Positions 1 to 8,947 of a DNA stretch of 64,000 bases are shown here, piece after piece; position 1 is the first letter of the stretch, and each line of letters starts with the position of its first letter. A model generated the notes under the pieces. That model had not been told where the DNA came from and searched no databases. It saw only the letters and a program-made list of their open reading frames with translations. The stretch spans positions 1,426,001-1,490,000 of the forward strand of contig NZ_RQFY01000004.1 in assembly GCF_004769555.1 (NCBI RefSeq), read 5' to 3'. The stretch comes from Leptospira koniambonensis (lineage in GTDB: Bacteria > Spirochaetota > Leptospiria > Leptospirales > Leptospiraceae). The position numbers and the translations under genes were made by a program.

Positions 1-53
1 AGATCGCGATCTGCCAGAGTAGTGAAGACTAAAATTTCTTGAGATGAAGACAT
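1..53 (-). CDS. Partial CDS running off the left edge, N-terminus only, possibly CutA-like
   Basis: The minus strand has an ATG at 53-51 preceded by a clear Shine-Dalgarno (CGGAGG at 63-58, four bases away). It opens 17 codons reading MSSSQEILVFTTLADRD before the window ends. The hydrophobic strand followed by TT..D is reminiscent of the first beta strand of CutA1 divalent-cation tolerance proteins, but 17 residues are too few to settle the family. That a gene starts here is well supported by the ribosome binding site; the CutA identity is a guess. Confidence 0.55.
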   Translation of the reverse strand, partial: MSSSQEILVFTTLADRD

Positions 54-122
54 GGTTCCTCCGAGAAAAAGGAGGATAAGAAGTATTCATTCTTTGTCCA
101 GTCTTTCTTTGTAAAGAACGGA

Positions 123-599
123 TCAGTATCTAGGAGCATTCGGATCGGAATAATTTCCTTTGCCCGAATTTGGCATAGAGCCTCTGGATGAAGAAGGAGT
201 GTAATCATCACAAAGATTACTGCATCTTCCGATACAATCTTCTCTCTTGCGATCCACAGTTACTGCGGTAAAAACAGTCTCTACCTTAGGGATTGGATAT
301 TGGGCCCAACATTGGCTCTTACAGTTTCCGTATTTAGCAGCGCAGTTCCGAGCAGTGTTTTGATCGGAACCTGCGGAAATCATCATATCAAAAAGTTCCT
401 GTTCTTCTCTGGTTTTGAACTCGCCTTTTTTACCTTTTTTGGATAATTCCTGTTTGCTTAGGTTGGCATTTTCAGCTTCTGGAAAATCGTCTACGGAACC
501 TTTTCCTTTTATTTTGCCGGATTCGTTGGAACTCCAATCCACTGCGAAGAAGCAGTTTAGAATAAAGAAGAATAGTAATATTCCGAATTTAATTTTCAT
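123..599 (-). CDS. Small secreted Cys-containing protein of unknown function
   Basis: The product is 158 aa from the chosen ATG at 599. An in-frame ATG at 671 would add 24 residues ahead of the signal peptide and is less likely. The N-terminus MKIKFGILLFFFILNCFF is a signal peptide with a possible lipobox Cys at residue 16. The mature part is rich in Lys, Glu and Ser, then carries Cys residues in the pattern C...C...C and C...C...C around 'NCAAKYGNCKSQCW' and 'DCIGRCSNLCDD', which suggests disulphides or metal binding outside the cytoplasm. The tail is Ser/Gly/Pro-rich and probably disordered. I do not recognise a family. It is transcribed divergently from the serine hydrolase at 799. Confidence 0.65.
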   Translation of the reverse strand: MKIKFGILLFFFILNCFFAVDWSSNESGKIKGKGSVDDFPEAENANLSKQELSKKGKKGEFKTREEQELFDMMISAGSDQNTARNCAAKYGNCKSQCWAQYPIPKVETVFTAVTVDRKREDCIGRCSNLCDDYTPSSSRGSMPNSGKGNYSDPNAPRY

Positions 600-741
600 C
601 AGATTTCTAAAAACTAAACCTTTGGGATTAGGATTTGCTAAATATTTTCGTCGTTTAACAAATAAATACATAATTTTTGCGCTCTTTTACTTAGAAATCG
701 ACTGGAAAAAAATTTCCAAACCAGGTCTCAATAGTATTGAA

Positions 742-757
742 TGTAGGATAACCTACA
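742..757. promoter_or_regulatory. Inverted repeat TGTAGG-ATAA-CCTACA in the divergent intergenic region
   Basis: A perfect 6-bp dyad with a 4-bp centre lies about 40 bp before the serine-hydrolase start and about 140 bp before the divergent secreted-protein gene. The flanks (AA and AT) extend the symmetry imperfectly. It could be an operator or a small transcript hairpin. There is no T-run, so it is not a terminator. Its role is inferred only from position. Confidence 0.3.
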
Positions 758-798
758 ATAGAGTCTGTCTAAGCAGTACTTAAGACCTAAGAAATTGA

Positions 799-2070
799 AT
801 GGGGGGTCTTTTAGTGAGTAGTTTTTTTACAAGTATATCAGTAAAACGTTTCTTTCTCTTCTCTTTAGTTATCCTTTTTATTTCTAATTGTAGTGCACTA
901 GACTGGGGCTGGGTCAAACTCCCTTCTGGACTCGCCTGGGACCAAAACGAAACCTTAGATAGAAACCCTGTAGAAGGTTTTCGGGTAGAATTTCCGGAAG
1001 AATTGGGACTGGATTCCAGGCCCTTGGTGGAACTTTCCAAAAAACTCAGAAAAGAAAAAACCGAGGTCCGTTCTCTTCTCATCTTAAAGGAAGGGAATCT
1101 GGTATTTGAAAGATATGCCGGAGGGATCTCCAGAAATCATAATCATAATATGTATTCTGTGACCAAATCTGTGGTCTCCATGTTACTCGGGATTTGTTAT
1201 ACAAATGATTGTGGAGTAGATTTAGAAGATAGTCTTTCCTCTGCTGAGTCCAGTTTGCCTGGCCTTCTTCCTTCTGAATTAAAAGGAAAAGAATCTATCC
1301 GGCTCAAAGACGCATTACGCATGAGTTCCGGAATGGGCTGGGATTCATTTCCTAAAAAGGAAGATATTAGAACGGACGCAGATCCGCTTGCGATTGCTTG
1401 GATCCCTACTGTATCTTCCGCACCTGGAACTAAATTCGAATATTCTAATGGAGATACTCAATTAGTCGCGGGTTATCTGGAAGCCAAGACAGGTAAGACA
1501 TTATATGAATATTCCAAAAACACTGCATTCTCTTGGTTAGGTTTTAAGGGAGAAGAATGGAATACATCCAAATCAGGAAGACAGACCGCGGGATTTGGAC
1601 TTCGTTTGAGACCGATCGATATGGCGAAACTCGGACAGCTTTATCTGGACGGTGGAAAATGGAATGGTCGTCAGGTATTAAAGCCTGAATGGATCGCTAT
1701 GACCTTAGAGCCAGGCATTGAAAAAAGATACGGGCTGCAATTCTGGATCCATGAATTTGAAGGTAAACCTAGCTTCATGGCAAACGGAAAAGGTGGCCAA
1801 TTCATCTATGTGATCCCTCATCGTAAAATTGTTTTAGTAATGACAAGCGCTATCTGGGATAAAGCACCTGATTTAGTTTTAACTTCTGTATTGGATGCGA
1901 TCAAGGCATCTTTAATATCTACAGATAAAATCCCTTCTCCCGATAGGGAAGAATTACTGCTTCGAGAATTAAAAATATCTGCCAGAACTTCTTTAGACCC
2001 TAAGCTTAAAGAAGGGGCAGACGAAACAAGGATTGCAGCGGAACCAGGGATGAAACAAAATCATCCATAA
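799..2070 (+). CDS. Beta-lactamase-fold serine hydrolase, putative lipoprotein
   Basis: The 423-aa protein belongs to the class C beta-lactamase/esterase superfamily (Pfam Beta-lactamase). The SxxK motif is 'SVTK' (Ser120, Lys123) in MYSVTKSVVSMLLG, and a YxN motif appears as 'YSNGD'. The N-terminal hydrophobic segment ends in 'FISNC' (Cys31), a spirochaete-type lipobox, so the enzyme is likely membrane-anchored in the periplasm or outer membrane. Family members hydrolyse esters or amides such as 6-aminohexanoate dimers; the substrate cannot be read here. A GTG at 814 preceded by six G bases is an alternative start that keeps the signal peptide. The stop TAA abuts the ATG of the next gene, so the two are probably co-translated. 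Confidence 0.85.
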   Translation: MGGLLVSSFFTSISVKRFFLFSLVILFISNCSALDWGWVKLPSGLAWDQNETLDRNPVEGFRVEFPEELGLDSRPLVELSKKLRKEKTEVRSLLILKEGNLVFERYAGGISRNHNHNMYSVTKSVVSMLLGICYTNDCGVDLEDSLSSAESSLPGLLPSELKGKESIRLKDALRMSSGMGWDSFPKKEDIRTDADPLAIAWIPTVSSAPGTKFEYSNGDTQLVAGYLEAKTGKTLYEYSKNTAFSWLGFKGEEWNTSKSGRQTAGFGLRLRPIDMAKLGQLYLDGGKWNGRQVLKPEWIAMTLEPGIEKRYGLQFWIHEFEGKPSFMANGKGGQFIYVIPHRKIVLVMTSAIWDKAPDLVLTSVLDAIKASLISTDKIPSPDREELLLRELKISARTSLDPKLKEGADETRIAAEPGMKQNHP

Positions 2071-2820
2071 ATGAAGACAGTTCTAATCCCAATCCCTCAA
2101 ATCGATTTCGATCCCACAGAAGTATCCGTACCTTGGAAGGTTTTAAAAGAGAACGGATATAAGATCATATTTGCAACTCCAAGCGGCACCTCAGGCGAAG
2201 CTGATTTTAGAATGGTAACCGGAAAAGGTTTAGGAATTCTTTCTCCAGTTTTAAGAGCGAAGAATGATGATGTTCTTCTTTATAGAGAATTAGAAAAATC
2301 GAATGAGTTTTTAAATCCTAAAAAGTATGAGTCTGTAAAATTAGATTCTTTTGATGTGCTACTTCTTCCTGGAGGACATGCAAAAGGAATGAGAGTTTAT
2401 CTGGAATCCGAACCGTTGCAGAAATTGGTAGGAAATACATTCGCAGAGAGAAAACCTGTAGCTGCGATTTGTCATGGAGTACTTCTTGCTGCAAGATCCA
2501 AAAATCCTAAAACAAAAAAGTCCAGCTTATACGGACTGAAAACCACAGGGCTTTTGAAATCCCAGGAACTTTTGGCATGGAATTTAACCAGGGCTTGGCT
2601 TGGAGATTATTATAGAACTTATCCTACACCATTGCAGGACGAAGTAATTTCATTTCTGGAATCCAGCACTGATTTCCAAGAAGGGCCAATGCCTATAGCG
2701 AGAGATAGTTTTTCTAATATTAAACCGGGGTTCAGTATTATAGATAAGTCTTATCTTTCTGCAAGATGGCCTGGAGACGCGCATAAGTTTGCCCGTGAAC
2801 TTCCTGAATTCTTCGGATAG
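2071..2820 (+). CDS. DJ-1/PfpI (type 1 glutamine-amidotransferase-like) protein
   Basis: This 249-aa cytoplasmic protein has the flavodoxin-like DJ-1/PfpI fold. It shows the 'LLLPGGHAKGM' loop and the nucleophile elbow 'AAICHGVLLAARS' with Cys134 followed by His. The CHG elbow is like that of large class I GATase-like proteins (Hsp31/YDR533C-like or PfpI), whose activities include glyoxalase III, chaperone or protease. Which applies is unknown. The gene starts directly after the stop of the serine hydrolase (TAAATG), so it is probably the second gene of that operon. Confidence 0.85.
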   Translation: MKTVLIPIPQIDFDPTEVSVPWKVLKENGYKIIFATPSGTSGEADFRMVTGKGLGILSPVLRAKNDDVLLYRELEKSNEFLNPKKYESVKLDSFDVLLLPGGHAKGMRVYLESEPLQKLVGNTFAERKPVAAICHGVLLAARSKNPKTKKSSLYGLKTTGLLKSQELLAWNLTRAWLGDYYRTYPTPLQDEVISFLESSTDFQEGPMPIARDSFSNIKPGFSIIDKSYLSARWPGDAHKFARELPEFFG

Positions 2821-2904
2821 TTCTGGTTTTTGATTTTCCTTTAGCATACCGTATGCATATTGACTATAGAGGGTATGGATCATCTGCTCTCTATTAAGAA
2901 CAAA

Positions 2905-3606
2905 ATGAGCTCCAAAGAACATTATATTTTTCTGGATGTGGGAGACACTCTCCTAACAATGAAAAAGCCAGCAGGCGAAGTGTATTTTGAAGTTCTAAAA
3001 GAATTCGGCCTGGATGGTTCTAAACATCCAAACGGTTATATGGAGCGAGCCTTTCGTAAGGCATATGCACACATGACGCGTCATCCACTTCCTGACTTTA
3101 GAGATAAGTTTCACGCACATGAAGATGGAAGCGAAGGCTGGTGGAGAGAATTACTTGGCTTCTTCTTAAAAGAAATTGGATCAGATCTGGAACCAGATCC
3201 TATCTTCCAATCTATATTCAAACGTTTTGATGAACCTTCCGTCTGGGAAATTGATCCTGGTTTTTATGAGTTAGTTGAATTTGCAAAACAAAGAGGTTCT
3301 GGTCTAGGGATCATTTCTAATTGGGATCATAGACTCAAACAATTATTAGCGAGTGTAGGTGTTCTTGATCATTTTTATCCTGTAATTGTCTCTGCAGAAT
3401 TTGGATATGAAAAACCTTCTCCTTTGATCTTTCAAGAAGCGGAGAAGATTGTGGGACTTTCTCCTGACAAATTGGTTTATTGTGGAGATAAGGTGGAGTT
3501 GGATATTGTTCCTACAAGATCAAGAGGATGGAGTGCATTTCATAAACATGCAGAAGGAGATATCCGAGATTTGGGCGAGCTGACCGCTATACTAAAAAAA
3601 GGGTAG
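2905..3606 (+). CDS. HAD-superfamily hydrolase (REG-2/HDHD3-like)
   Basis: The 233-aa protein has all four HAD motifs: motif I 'FLDVGDTLL' with the nucleophile Asp, motif II 'GIISNWD', motif III Lys in 'YEKPSP', and motif IV 'CGDKVELD'. The DVGDTL form of motif I is typical of the REG-2/HDHD3-like subgroup rather than phosphoglycolate phosphatase. Substrates of this subgroup are mostly unknown phosphoesters. The frame is open back to a TTG at 2860 and an ATG at 2875, but the ATG at 2905 places motif I at the usual distance from the N-terminus. The upstream Shine-Dalgarno is weak, so the start is uncertain. Confidence 0.85.
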   Translation: MSSKEHYIFLDVGDTLLTMKKPAGEVYFEVLKEFGLDGSKHPNGYMERAFRKAYAHMTRHPLPDFRDKFHAHEDGSEGWWRELLGFFLKEIGSDLEPDPIFQSIFKRFDEPSVWEIDPGFYELVEFAKQRGSGLGIISNWDHRLKQLLASVGVLDHFYPVIVSAEFGYEKPSPLIFQEAEKIVGLSPDKLVYCGDKVELDIVPTRSRGWSAFHKHAEGDIRDLGELTAILKKG

Positions 3607-3682
3607 TTTATTCCCTTTCGAATTCTTTTCTTCTTCCAAACAAGTCTAACCGAATACAAAAAAGAATCGAGTTAGAACAAAA

Positions 3683-4222
3683 ATGAAAGTACTCGCCGTC
3701 TCCGGAAGTTTAAGAAAAGGTTCTTCCAACACAGCCTTATTACTCGCAGCCCAAAGGATCTCAAATGATTCTTTGCAAATTACTCTCGCAGATCCATTAG
3801 ATCGGATCCCACATTTTAATCCAGACTTAGATACAGACACTCCTCCTAAAGAAATTACGAAATGGAGAAGGGAACTGAAAGAAGCAGATGCAATTCTTTT
3901 CTCTAGTCCAGAGTATGCGTTTGCGATCCCAGGTGTTTTAAAGAATGCTTTGGATTGGATAGTGTCAAGTGCCGAACTTTATGGAAAGCCTGTTGGACTC
4001 ATCAATGCATCTCCTGGTTATGGAGGAGCCTCAAAAGCACAAGAAGCACTTATTCAATTATTGAATGTTCTTACAGTTAAGATTAACGATGGTTGTGTCT
4101 TAAGTATTTCCGGCGTAAACAAAAAGATAGATTCTGAAGGATACATAACGGATGCTCAGACAGAAGAAGAACTTCGAAATTGTTTGCAGAATATAGAAAA
4201 TTTAATCAGGGAATCAGGTTAA
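3683..4222 (+). CDS. NAD(P)H-dependent FMN reductase family protein
   Basis: The 179-aa flavodoxin-fold protein has the flavin-phosphate loop 'VSGSLRKGSSNTALL' at residues 6-20 and the family motif 'SSPEYAFAIPGVLKNALDW' around residues 74-92, as in ChrR/YieF and azoreductase-like members (FMN_red). Such enzymes use NAD(P)H to reduce FMN and then quinones, azo dyes or metals. It stands alone, about 75 bp after the HAD gene and 60 bp before the next lipoprotein gene. The physiological acceptor is unknown. Confidence 0.88.
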   Translation: MKVLAVSGSLRKGSSNTALLLAAQRISNDSLQITLADPLDRIPHFNPDLDTDTPPKEITKWRRELKEADAILFSSPEYAFAIPGVLKNALDWIVSSAELYGKPVGLINASPGYGGASKAQEALIQLLNVLTVKINDGCVLSISGVNKKIDSEGYITDAQTEEELRNCLQNIENLIRESG

Positions 4223-4285
4223 AATACTTTTCTTAAATGGCTTGATCGTCTACTTTTGTCGGAATCTTCTTCTGGGAGCATTTCG

Positions 4286-5689
4286 GTGAGATTTAAAGCC
4301 ATCATAGTCGTATTCTTTCTATCACAAATTTTTTGCGTAAACTGCGGCAAAAAATTCGATCGTGAAAATGGAGTATTGATAGAAACTATACAAGCTACTT
4401 CTTATAAAGAAGGGTATCGTCCGGAAAACGTTTTTATTTCTGGAAAGTCTTGGAAACCTTTCGTTTCAAAAACACCTAAGGAAGGAATTACATTTTTCTT
4501 TGCCAGTGAATCCAAGATGGATCGGCCAGGAGTTACAGCTGGTTATACTCAAATAGATTCCATCGTATTTGTATGTCCTGGCGCTAGCGTTCAAGAATAT
4601 AGAACATATGTAAACGCGGGCTATCAAGGAAGAGCAAAATGTGGAGAAAAATTTAAAATAGGTTCTCTTGTACATTCTTTATATGTGGAACCTGTTCTTT
4701 CTGACGCGTCGCAATCAATCGAGTTAGATGAGATCGAGTTTTATAAAAATGATAAAAAAGCCACAGTGTTATTCCCAATAGGAATTGATGGAAAAGTGAC
4801 TGCGAGTTCCGTAACTGAACCTAAAGAAGGATATCCTGCGTATAATCTTTTCGACGGAGCGAAAGAGTTCGGATGGGTAGAAGGAAAACCTGATGATGGG
4901 CTCGGAGAATATGTACAAATTGATCTAGAAAAAGAGATAACTCTATCCGGATTAGAAATCTATAACGGATACCAAAGATCAGATGAGCATTTTAGAAAGA
5001 ATGGTAGAGTGGAAAAACTTTCAGTCTCCAATGGAAAAGAATCTAGTTCGGTAACCCTTTTAGATAGAGCAGGAGCCCAAAGAGTTCTTTTATCTAAGCC
5101 ATTATCAGGCAAACAGTTTAAATTTACTATTGAAGCAGCTTGGTCCGGAGAAAAATGGAAGGATACTGCTCTAAGTGAAATGATACTTTTAGGTCCGAAT
5201 TTAGAACGTTATACCGTGAACGATCCTCAGTTTTTGGCTAAAGAAAGATCTATTATAGAAAAATCCAAAGGAACTCCAATCGGAGAAATTTTGGGAGATC
5301 GATTGGCAAATGTAGAATGTATGGTTGATGATAGTATTACATTACGTCCTAACGGTAGCTTCGTATATTGGAGATCTTCTTCTGGAAGTGTAGGTACAGA
5401 TGTTGTCATGGACGGGAATTGGATTTTAGAAAAAAATTCGAAAGAAGAAAGCCAAATCTATATTTTTGGAAGATTATACAGCGTGTATAAAACTATCACG
5501 AATACTGGGACAGGTCCTTATGATTCTGAGGATATTTCAGAAGAATCTAAAACCGAAATTTTTTCTGACAGATTAAAATTAACAAAAGTTGATTCTCATC
5601 CAGATAGCAATTGCGACGGCAATACAATCTCTTCTGGTACTATAATACTCGATATAAAGGGGACAAAAATCTACGGTAGTTACTACTAA
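4286..5689 (+). CDS. Lipoprotein with discoidin/NADase-type glycan-binding-like domain
   Basis: The 467-aa product starts at a GTG (4286) preceded by GGGAG at good spacing; an in-frame TTG at 4256 is the only earlier start. The signal peptide ends in 'IFCVNC', a lipobox. The middle part ('YPAYNLFDGAKEFGWVEG', 'YVQIDLEKEITLSGLEIYNG', 'VEKLSVSNG') has the beta-sandwich pattern of F5/8 type C (discoidin) or NADase-type glycan-binding domains, and an earlier related copy seems present at about residues 40-150. The C-terminal third resembles a lipocalin-like beta-rich region. A cell-surface carbohydrate- or ligand-binding role is inferred. No catalytic motif was seen. Confidence 0.75.
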   Translation: MRFKAIIVVFFLSQIFCVNCGKKFDRENGVLIETIQATSYKEGYRPENVFISGKSWKPFVSKTPKEGITFFFASESKMDRPGVTAGYTQIDSIVFVCPGASVQEYRTYVNAGYQGRAKCGEKFKIGSLVHSLYVEPVLSDASQSIELDEIEFYKNDKKATVLFPIGIDGKVTASSVTEPKEGYPAYNLFDGAKEFGWVEGKPDDGLGEYVQIDLEKEITLSGLEIYNGYQRSDEHFRKNGRVEKLSVSNGKESSSVTLLDRAGAQRVLLSKPLSGKQFKFTIEAAWSGEKWKDTALSEMILLGPNLERYTVNDPQFLAKERSIIEKSKGTPIGEILGDRLANVECMVDDSITLRPNGSFVYWRSSSGSVGTDVVMDGNWILEKNSKEESQIYIFGRLYSVYKTITNTGTGPYDSEDISEESKTEIFSDRLKLTKVDSHPDSNCDGNTISSGTIILDIKGTKIYGSYY

Positions 5690-5714
5690 ATCTTTTATAA
5701 AAAGTATCTTACAG

Positions 5715-7121
5715 ATGCTGGGACTGTTTTTACTACCTGGCATCTTCTTACTTTTATTTTCTGCGGAAAATCTTCCCGGAAAGGATATCTATTGGTATGG
5801 GGTCCAGGCAAAATCTCTAATCAGTACAGGCCAATTACATTCTCCTGATCTATCTTTCGTATTTCGTATAGTTGAATTAATTTTTCGGATTTTCGGAGAG
5901 TCTGAAAGATCTCTTTTCATTTTCGGATTTCTTACTTATTTCTTTTTGATCTCTTGTGGGTTTTTAACGATCCGATTTTCCAAAACAATTTTATCGGATG
6001 AAGAGATTGATAGAGGCAATTTTCCTTTTTTCCTTTTTTTATCCGGAATTTGGATCTCGTTTTTGTATCCGAAACAGGCTTGGGGTTTAGGTTTTTTCAG
6101 TATTGGGATCTCTTTCTATCTGAGATTCTTAATGGATCATAAGAATATTTATAAAAAATCTAAATATTTAATCCTTTCACTGTTTCTTATTGGGATTTCC
6201 GTTTTGGCACATTCAGTTTTTCTAATTTTTGGAATTGTATTTGGGCTTGGGTTCTTTCTGGATAAGATTGTTCAGAAAAATTCCTGGAAAATCTTAAATA
6301 TAACCTCAATCACATTCGTTTTGGTTATATTATTCTATATTGCTCGTATATATATTTTCAATTTTACTTTCGGGGGAAGGATAGAAGCTGCAAATAATTT
6401 CGACGTCCCATTATTAGATGCCCATAGGATTTATGGAATTGCATTCGTTTTGGAATGGGTACTGATTTTTCTTTTCTTAATTTTAGAAAGAAAGTCCGTC
6501 TTTCTTATATGTATTTTAGGCGCTTTGCTTTTGCCTTGGGCATCCTTTGCAGATCTACAATTTAGAATTCTTTTGTCTATACTTTGGATTTCGGAACTAT
6601 TTTTAAGAGGCTCCCAAAAAGCCTATATTTCAGGAATACTGATTTGTTTTATTTGGTTTTTGGGTATAAAATCAGACTCTAACAAATTTAGCCACGATTA
6701 TCCAGGCTTTAGAAAGGCTGTCGAAGGTTTCCCGAAAAAATTTGAACCTGGGCTTTTAATCGCTCATCATGGGTTTTGCGAATTTATTAAATTTTATAAA
6801 GAGTATGATTGTCTATCCTGGAAACCAGATGATAAGGCGATAAATGAACTTCCTAAAAATTCAGAAGTATATAGGATCGTAAAAGATTTTTCGTATAGGG
6901 AATTGGATTCAGCCTTTGATCCCAAAGGGAAAAGGATTTTTAAGGCTCCTATAATTTCTTTGGATAATTATCTTTTGGTAAACGAAACTGATTGGGATTA
7001 TTTTCATTCTATAAAAAAACAAGAAAGAGATGAAGAAAGTTTATCAAGGATTGAAAGTTGGGTTAATCCTTTCAGAGAGAGACCAAAATTCATATTAAAA
7101 AAATATGAAGGTTCCAAATGA
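5715..7121 (+). CDS. Polytopic membrane protein of unknown function
   Basis: The 468-aa protein begins with a hydrophobic segment and has about ten predicted membrane spans up to residue ~330, then a soluble domain of ~140 residues with many Lys, Glu and Asp. The layout is like GT-C glycosyltransferases or O-antigen-type membrane proteins ('NLPGKDIYWYGVQAKSLISTGQLHSPD' after the first span recalls the first loop of such enzymes), but I see no diagnostic motif. Its stop overlaps the next start by four bases (ATGA), so it is translationally coupled to the VanW protein. A joint role at the cell envelope is inferred. Confidence 0.7.
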   Translation: MLGLFLLPGIFLLLFSAENLPGKDIYWYGVQAKSLISTGQLHSPDLSFVFRIVELIFRIFGESERSLFIFGFLTYFFLISCGFLTIRFSKTILSDEEIDRGNFPFFLFLSGIWISFLYPKQAWGLGFFSIGISFYLRFLMDHKNIYKKSKYLILSLFLIGISVLAHSVFLIFGIVFGLGFFLDKIVQKNSWKILNITSITFVLVILFYIARIYIFNFTFGGRIEAANNFDVPLLDAHRIYGIAFVLEWVLIFLFLILERKSVFLICILGALLLPWASFADLQFRILLSILWISELFLRGSQKAYISGILICFIWFLGIKSDSNKFSHDYPGFRKAVEGFPKKFEPGLLIAHHGFCEFIKFYKEYDCLSWKPDDKAINELPKNSEVYRIVKDFSYRELDSAFDPKGKRIFKAPIISLDNYLLVNETDWDYFHSIKKQERDEESLSRIESWVNPFRERPKFILKKYEGSK

Positions 7122-7936
7122 ATTCTGATCCATTTGATTTTAAAAAAAGAGTCATTCGCTCTTCTGCCAGAATGTTTTTTGGGACCCTGTATTTTAGAAT
7201 AAAGAGAAGAATATTATGGATATTGCAAAGATCTAATTTTGCAAAAAATAGATCTTCAGAAAATTTTCCCTTCTTGATTTTCGAACATGAGTCTCCTCTT
7301 CTTCGAAAATTAAAAGATGTAGAGATGATCTTACAATATAACAAAATCAAAAATTTGGAAATTGCCTCTAATTGTTTGAATGGCTTGATTATAGAACCTG
7401 GCAAGGTGTTTTCATTTTGGCGTTTAGTAGGTAAACCAACTTCAAACAGAGGATTTTTACCTGGCATGCAACTTCGTAATGGAGGGTTCTACGCAAAGAC
7501 AGGTGGAGGTCTATGCCAAATGACTAACTTGATCTATTGGCTGACTCTCCATTCTCCTTTAACTGTAATTGAAAGATGGAGGCATAGTTTCGATGTATTT
7601 CCTGATTCAAAACGCACCTTACCATTCGGGTCAGGAGCAACATGTGCTTATAATTATATAGATCTACAGATCCGGAACGATACAAAGGCTGAATACCAGC
7701 TTAAGGTATGGTTAGAAGGTGATTTTCTAAAAGGAGAATGGAGATCTAATCTACCAGGGGCTTTCTCCTATGAGGTTTATGAATCTAAACATCAATTTAG
7801 AGGAGAGCCATGGGGAGGTTATACTCGTCGAAACGAGATCCGTAGGAAAATATTCGAAGATGGAAGTTTAGTGGAAGATCAATTTATAACTGAGAATACA
7901 GCATGGGTAATGTATGACCCTCTTTTACCTGAATGA
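7118..7936 (+). CDS. VanW family protein
   Basis: The 272-aa protein carries the VanW signature 'GKVFSFWRLVGKPTSNRGF...GGGLCQMTNLIYWL' around residues 95-150, with the conserved GGGLCQ core. VanW was named from glycopeptide-resistance clusters, but its biochemical role is unsettled; many bacteria carry it with no resistance genes, as here. No signal peptide is evident, although the first 40 residues are strongly basic. It overlaps the preceding membrane-protein gene by four bases, which points to one operon and perhaps one complex at the cytoplasmic membrane. Confidence 0.85.
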   Translation: MNSDPFDFKKRVIRSSARMFFGTLYFRIKRRILWILQRSNFAKNRSSENFPFLIFEHESPLLRKLKDVEMILQYNKIKNLEIASNCLNGLIIEPGKVFSFWRLVGKPTSNRGFLPGMQLRNGGFYAKTGGGLCQMTNLIYWLTLHSPLTVIERWRHSFDVFPDSKRTLPFGSGATCAYNYIDLQIRNDTKAEYQLKVWLEGDFLKGEWRSNLPGAFSYEVYESKHQFRGEPWGGYTRRNEIRRKIFEDGSLVEDQFITENTAWVMYDPLLPE

Positions 7937-7946
7937 AGGCCGAGAT

Positions 7947-8039
7947 ATGAAAGTCTTAAAACCAGCCGAAAATTCCTATAAACATACAAAAAATGCAGAA
8001 AAATCTGCTTTAATGGCAATAATCTTATATTTTAAATAA
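7947..8039 (+). CDS. Possible 30-codon ORF, unproven
   Basis: An ATG lies 11 bp after the VanW stop, with AAGG about eight bases upstream, and opens 30 codons (MKVLKPAENSYK...). A small hairpin GCAGA-AAAA-TCTGC (7995-8008) followed by TTT lies inside it and could instead be a weak terminator for the VanW operon. The two readings conflict. I consider the ORF doubtful. Confidence 0.15.
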   Translation: MKVLKPAENSYKHTKNAEKSALMAIILYFK

Positions 8040-8054
8040 ATAATCCGTTATAGC

Positions 8055-8076
8055 GAATAATATTCTTGCAATATTC
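8055..8076. promoter_or_regulatory. Dyad GAATA-A-TATTC with adjacent AATATTC repeat upstream of peroxiredoxin
   Basis: A perfect 5-1-5 dyad at 8055-8065 is followed after four bases by a second copy of AATATTC (8070-8076), about 40 bp before the peroxiredoxin ATG. TTGCAA at 8066-8071 could serve as a -35 element. The AT-rich dyad is the kind of site bound by Fur/PerR-type regulators, and peroxide-responsive control of a peroxiredoxin would make sense. This is inference only. Confidence 0.3.
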
Positions 8077-8114
8077 TGAGATATTGATCATAACTGAAAT
8101 CAGGAGTATCGATT

Positions 8115-8750
8115 ATGGCACTTAGATTAGGTGATGTGGCCCCGGATTTCCAGGCAGAAACTTCCGAAGGACCGATAGATTTTCATAAATATTTGGGAGA
8201 AGGTTGGGGGATCTTATTTTCGCACCCGAAAGATTATACTCCCGTTTGTACTACAGAACTTGGTTATGTTGCGAAGATTAAACCGGAATTCGAAAAGAGA
8301 AATGTTAAGGTTCTCGCGTTATCTGTGGATCCAGTAGATTCTCATAAGGGTTGGATCGGAGATATCAACGAAACCCAAAACACTACTGTAAACTATCCAA
8401 TCATTGCAGACGCGGATAAAAAAGTTTCAGGTCTTTATGATATGATCCATCCGAATGCGAGCGAAACCACTACTGTTCGTTCTGTGTTCGTGATTGGTCC
8501 GGATAAAAAAGTGAAGCTAACCTTGACTTATCCTGCATCTACTGGAAGGAACTTCGATGAACTTTTACGAGTGATCGATTCTTTACAACTGACTGCGAAT
8601 TACAGCGTTGCTACACCTGCAAACTGGAAACACGGAGAGGATGTGATCATAGTTCCTTCTGTTTCTGATGAAGATGCTGAGAAAAAATTCCCAAAAGGTT
8701 TTAAGAAGATTAAACCTTACTTGAGATACACTCCTCAGCCGAACAAATAA
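8115..8750 (+). CDS. 1-Cys peroxiredoxin (Prx6 family)
   Basis: The 211-aa thiol peroxidase has the peroxidatic motif 'HPKDYTPVCTTE' with Cys45, which is the only cysteine in the protein, so it is a true 1-Cys enzyme. The C-terminal region ('ATPANWKHGEDVIIVPSVSDEDAEKKFP') is the long dimerisation extension of the Prx6 class. It reduces hydroperoxides in the cytoplasm and needs an external thiol for turnover. A good Shine-Dalgarno (CAGGAG) precedes the ATG, and a strong terminator follows 25 bp after the stop, so it is a single-gene transcript. The reducing partner is not in the window. Confidence 0.95.
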   Translation: MALRLGDVAPDFQAETSEGPIDFHKYLGEGWGILFSHPKDYTPVCTTELGYVAKIKPEFEKRNVKVLALSVDPVDSHKGWIGDINETQNTTVNYPIIADADKKVSGLYDMIHPNASETTTVRSVFVIGPDKKVKLTLTYPASTGRNFDELLRVIDSLQLTANYSVATPANWKHGEDVIIVPSVSDEDAEKKFPKGFKKIKPYLRYTPQPNK

Positions 8751-8774
8751 TAAAGAAACATATTTGAGTTTCAG

Positions 8775-8800
8775 AAAGGAGCCTTCGGGCTCCTTTTTTT
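8775..8800 (+). terminator. Rho-independent terminator of the peroxiredoxin gene
   Basis: The perfect stem GGAGCC/GGCTCC with a UUCG tetraloop, extended by AAA/TTT pairing, is followed by seven T bases. It sits 25 bp after the peroxiredoxin stop. Confidence 0.92.
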
Positions 8801-8947
8801 ATATTCTATTTTTATAAAGTTTTCGGTGGAATATAAATTCCGGAACGAAATTTTCTAATAAAAAGTACACGCGGAAATCAATATTCCGGACCTGAACCTC
8901 ATATCGGGGAGTTTTGTATTGCAAGCTTCTCTATAAGGAGTATAACA

